From JAOTYV01 sp041557595 (GTDB lineage Bacteria; Pseudomonadota; Alphaproteobacteria; UBA8366): a stretch of 5,840 nucleotides of DNA. A program made the position numbers and the translations under genes. The notes below the pieces were generated by a model. It was not told where the DNA came from. It was given only the letters and a program-made list of their open reading frames with translations, and ran no database searches. Of the stretch, positions 5,427 to 5,840 are shown in pieces. Position 1 is the stretch's first letter, and every line of letters starts with the position of its first letter. The DNA is taken from contig JBFFGE010000240.1 of the NCBI GenBank assembly GCA_041557595.1, forward strand, positions 1 through 5,840, given 5' to 3'.

Positions 5427-5493
5427 TCTACCCCATCACAGACTCGCGCCCTGGCGTTGCCGTAGCCCCCCTCTGCAGCCAGGGCGAATTTTT
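5427..5493 (+). ncRNA. candidate small RNA, about 67 nt
   Basis: A promoter-like pair ends at 5420 and a terminator-like hairpin with a T-run ends at 5493, defining a possible short transcript without an open frame. The RNA would have about 20 unpaired bases, then a 9-bp GC-rich stem with a 22-base loop containing CCCCCCTCT, then UUUUU. C/U-rich loops that can pair with Shine-Dalgarno sequences are a known feature of alphaproteobacterial trans-acting small RNAs. I recognise no named family: it has no SRP RNA core and no 6S-like shape. Alternatively the hairpin may terminate a longer transcript, or be an mRNA leader element of the downstream membrane-protein gene. Confidence 0.38.
5447..5493 (+). 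terminator. intrinsic-terminator-like hairpin
   Basis: CGCCCTGGC (5447-5455) and GCCAGGGCG (5478-5486) form a perfect 9-bp stem with a 22-base loop. AATTTTT follows at 5487-5493 on the plus strand. The minus strand has no T-run after the stem, so the orientation is plus. The long loop is unusual for a simple terminator. Confidence 0.5.
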
Positions 5494-5537
5494 CGCGGCT
5501 GACCCGCGCAAGAAACCCCATCATGTCGCGCGGAATT

Positions 5538-5546
5538 TGTTATACA
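5538..5546 (+). promoter_or_regulatory. weak extended -10-like sequence before the membrane-protein gene
   Basis: TGTTATACA at 5538-5546 resembles an extended -10 element (TGn followed by TATA). No -35 match lies at the right distance. If used, the leader of the downstream gene would be about 85-90 bases long. Confidence 0.2.
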
Positions 5547-5638
5547 TCCGGTGTCCAGCCGGTTCGCATTTCGCAACCGTCGGATCCGAGCGATACCGAC
5601 CGTTCGGCCTATGGCCCCAACCGCAGACACCCGCACCG

Positions 5639-5840
5639 ATGAAACCCCTTCGCCTCCTGTTCCTTTTGCTCGGTCTCGCGTTGCTCGCCTTCGTGGTGAC
5701 GCGAACCGACCTCGCGGCGGTCGCGGCACATGTGGGTGCACTCGGCTGGGCCGGTGCGTTGCTGATCCCGGCGATTTCGATCTTCGCGTTTCTCGCGGAC
5801 ACCTGGTCGTGGCAATTGCTGATTTCGCCGCCGCGCCGCG
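5639..5840 (+). CDS. lysylphosphatidylglycerol synthase/flippase-like membrane protein, N-terminal fragment
   Basis: The ATG at 5639 opens a frame that runs off the window edge after 67 codons. It begins MKPLRLLFLLLGLALLAFVV, a first transmembrane helix at about residues 4-20. A loop RTDLAAVAAHVGALGW (22-37) follows, then a second helix at about 38-56 and W56-S-W58. This start, with a helix, a T-D-L-x-x-V-x-x-H/L loop, a G-W and a second helix, is typical of the PF03706/UPF0104 family. These proteins have about eight helices and about 300 residues, related to the flippase domain of MprF and to HpnL. They reside in the inner membrane and are linked to lipid or hopanoid translocation. There is no clear ribosome site before the ATG. 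The upstream frame stays open but has no better start. Most of the protein is outside the window. Confidence 0.72.
   Translation, partial: MKPLRLLFLLLGLALLAFVVTRTDLAAVAAHVGALGWAGALLIPAISIFAFLADTWSWQLLISPPRR

Noticed and set aside
5611..5640. ATG at 5611 as the start of the right-edge gene
   Set aside because: It is in a different frame from the membrane protein and gives an Arg/Pro/Thr-rich product with no transmembrane pattern.
1..5840. Mobile element, CRISPR array, tRNA or rRNA
   Set aside because: I saw no transposase or integrase motifs, no terminal repeats with target duplications, no regularly spaced repeats, and no tRNA-like cloverleaf or conserved rRNA segments.

Overview
The window is GC-rich chromosomal DNA. 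Its codon use, cytochrome c type, small membrane proteins and GACTC (GANTC-type) sites fit an alphaproteobacterium, most likely of the Hyphomicrobiales (Rhizobiales). That placement is an inference from family resemblance; no rRNA or marker gene is present. I see no insertion sequence, CRISPR array, tRNA or rRNA.

Layout. At the left edge is the C-terminal end of a class I c-type cytochrome (+). A 42-residue single-pass membrane protein with a GTG start (+) follows. After a 247-bp gap comes a crotonase-family (enoyl-CoA hydratase/isomerase-like) gene at 630-1439 (+). It converges on a secreted, metalloprotease-like protein at 1491-2183 (-). A 333-bp non-coding stretch with several inverted repeats follows. 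Next is a minus-strand set, in transcription order: a proline-rich 66-aa protein (4831-5031), a 65-aa acidic helical protein (4494-4691), a COG3618-type amidohydrolase (3416-4444, GTG start) and a sugar-phosphate isomerase/epimerase-like TIM barrel (2517-3347). A divergent, mostly non-coding region at 5032-5638 holds a candidate small RNA (about 5427-5493) with its own promoter and terminator. At the right edge is the start of a multi-pass membrane protein of the lysylphosphatidylglycerol synthase/flippase-like family (+).

How the genes may work together. The two TIM-barrel enzymes are probably co-transcribed and look catabolic: a lactonase/amidohydrolase-type hydrolase plus an isomerase/epimerase-type enzyme. 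The nearby crotonase lacks both hydratase glutamates and instead carries a His/Asp pair spaced like that of retro-Claisen (beta-diketone) hydrolases. A ring- or C-C-cleaving catabolic module is a reasonable hypothesis, but no substrate can be read from the sequence. The most unusual points are the crotonase active site, the Tyr-for-His change in the HExxH-like motif of the secreted protein, and the unannotated small-RNA candidate.
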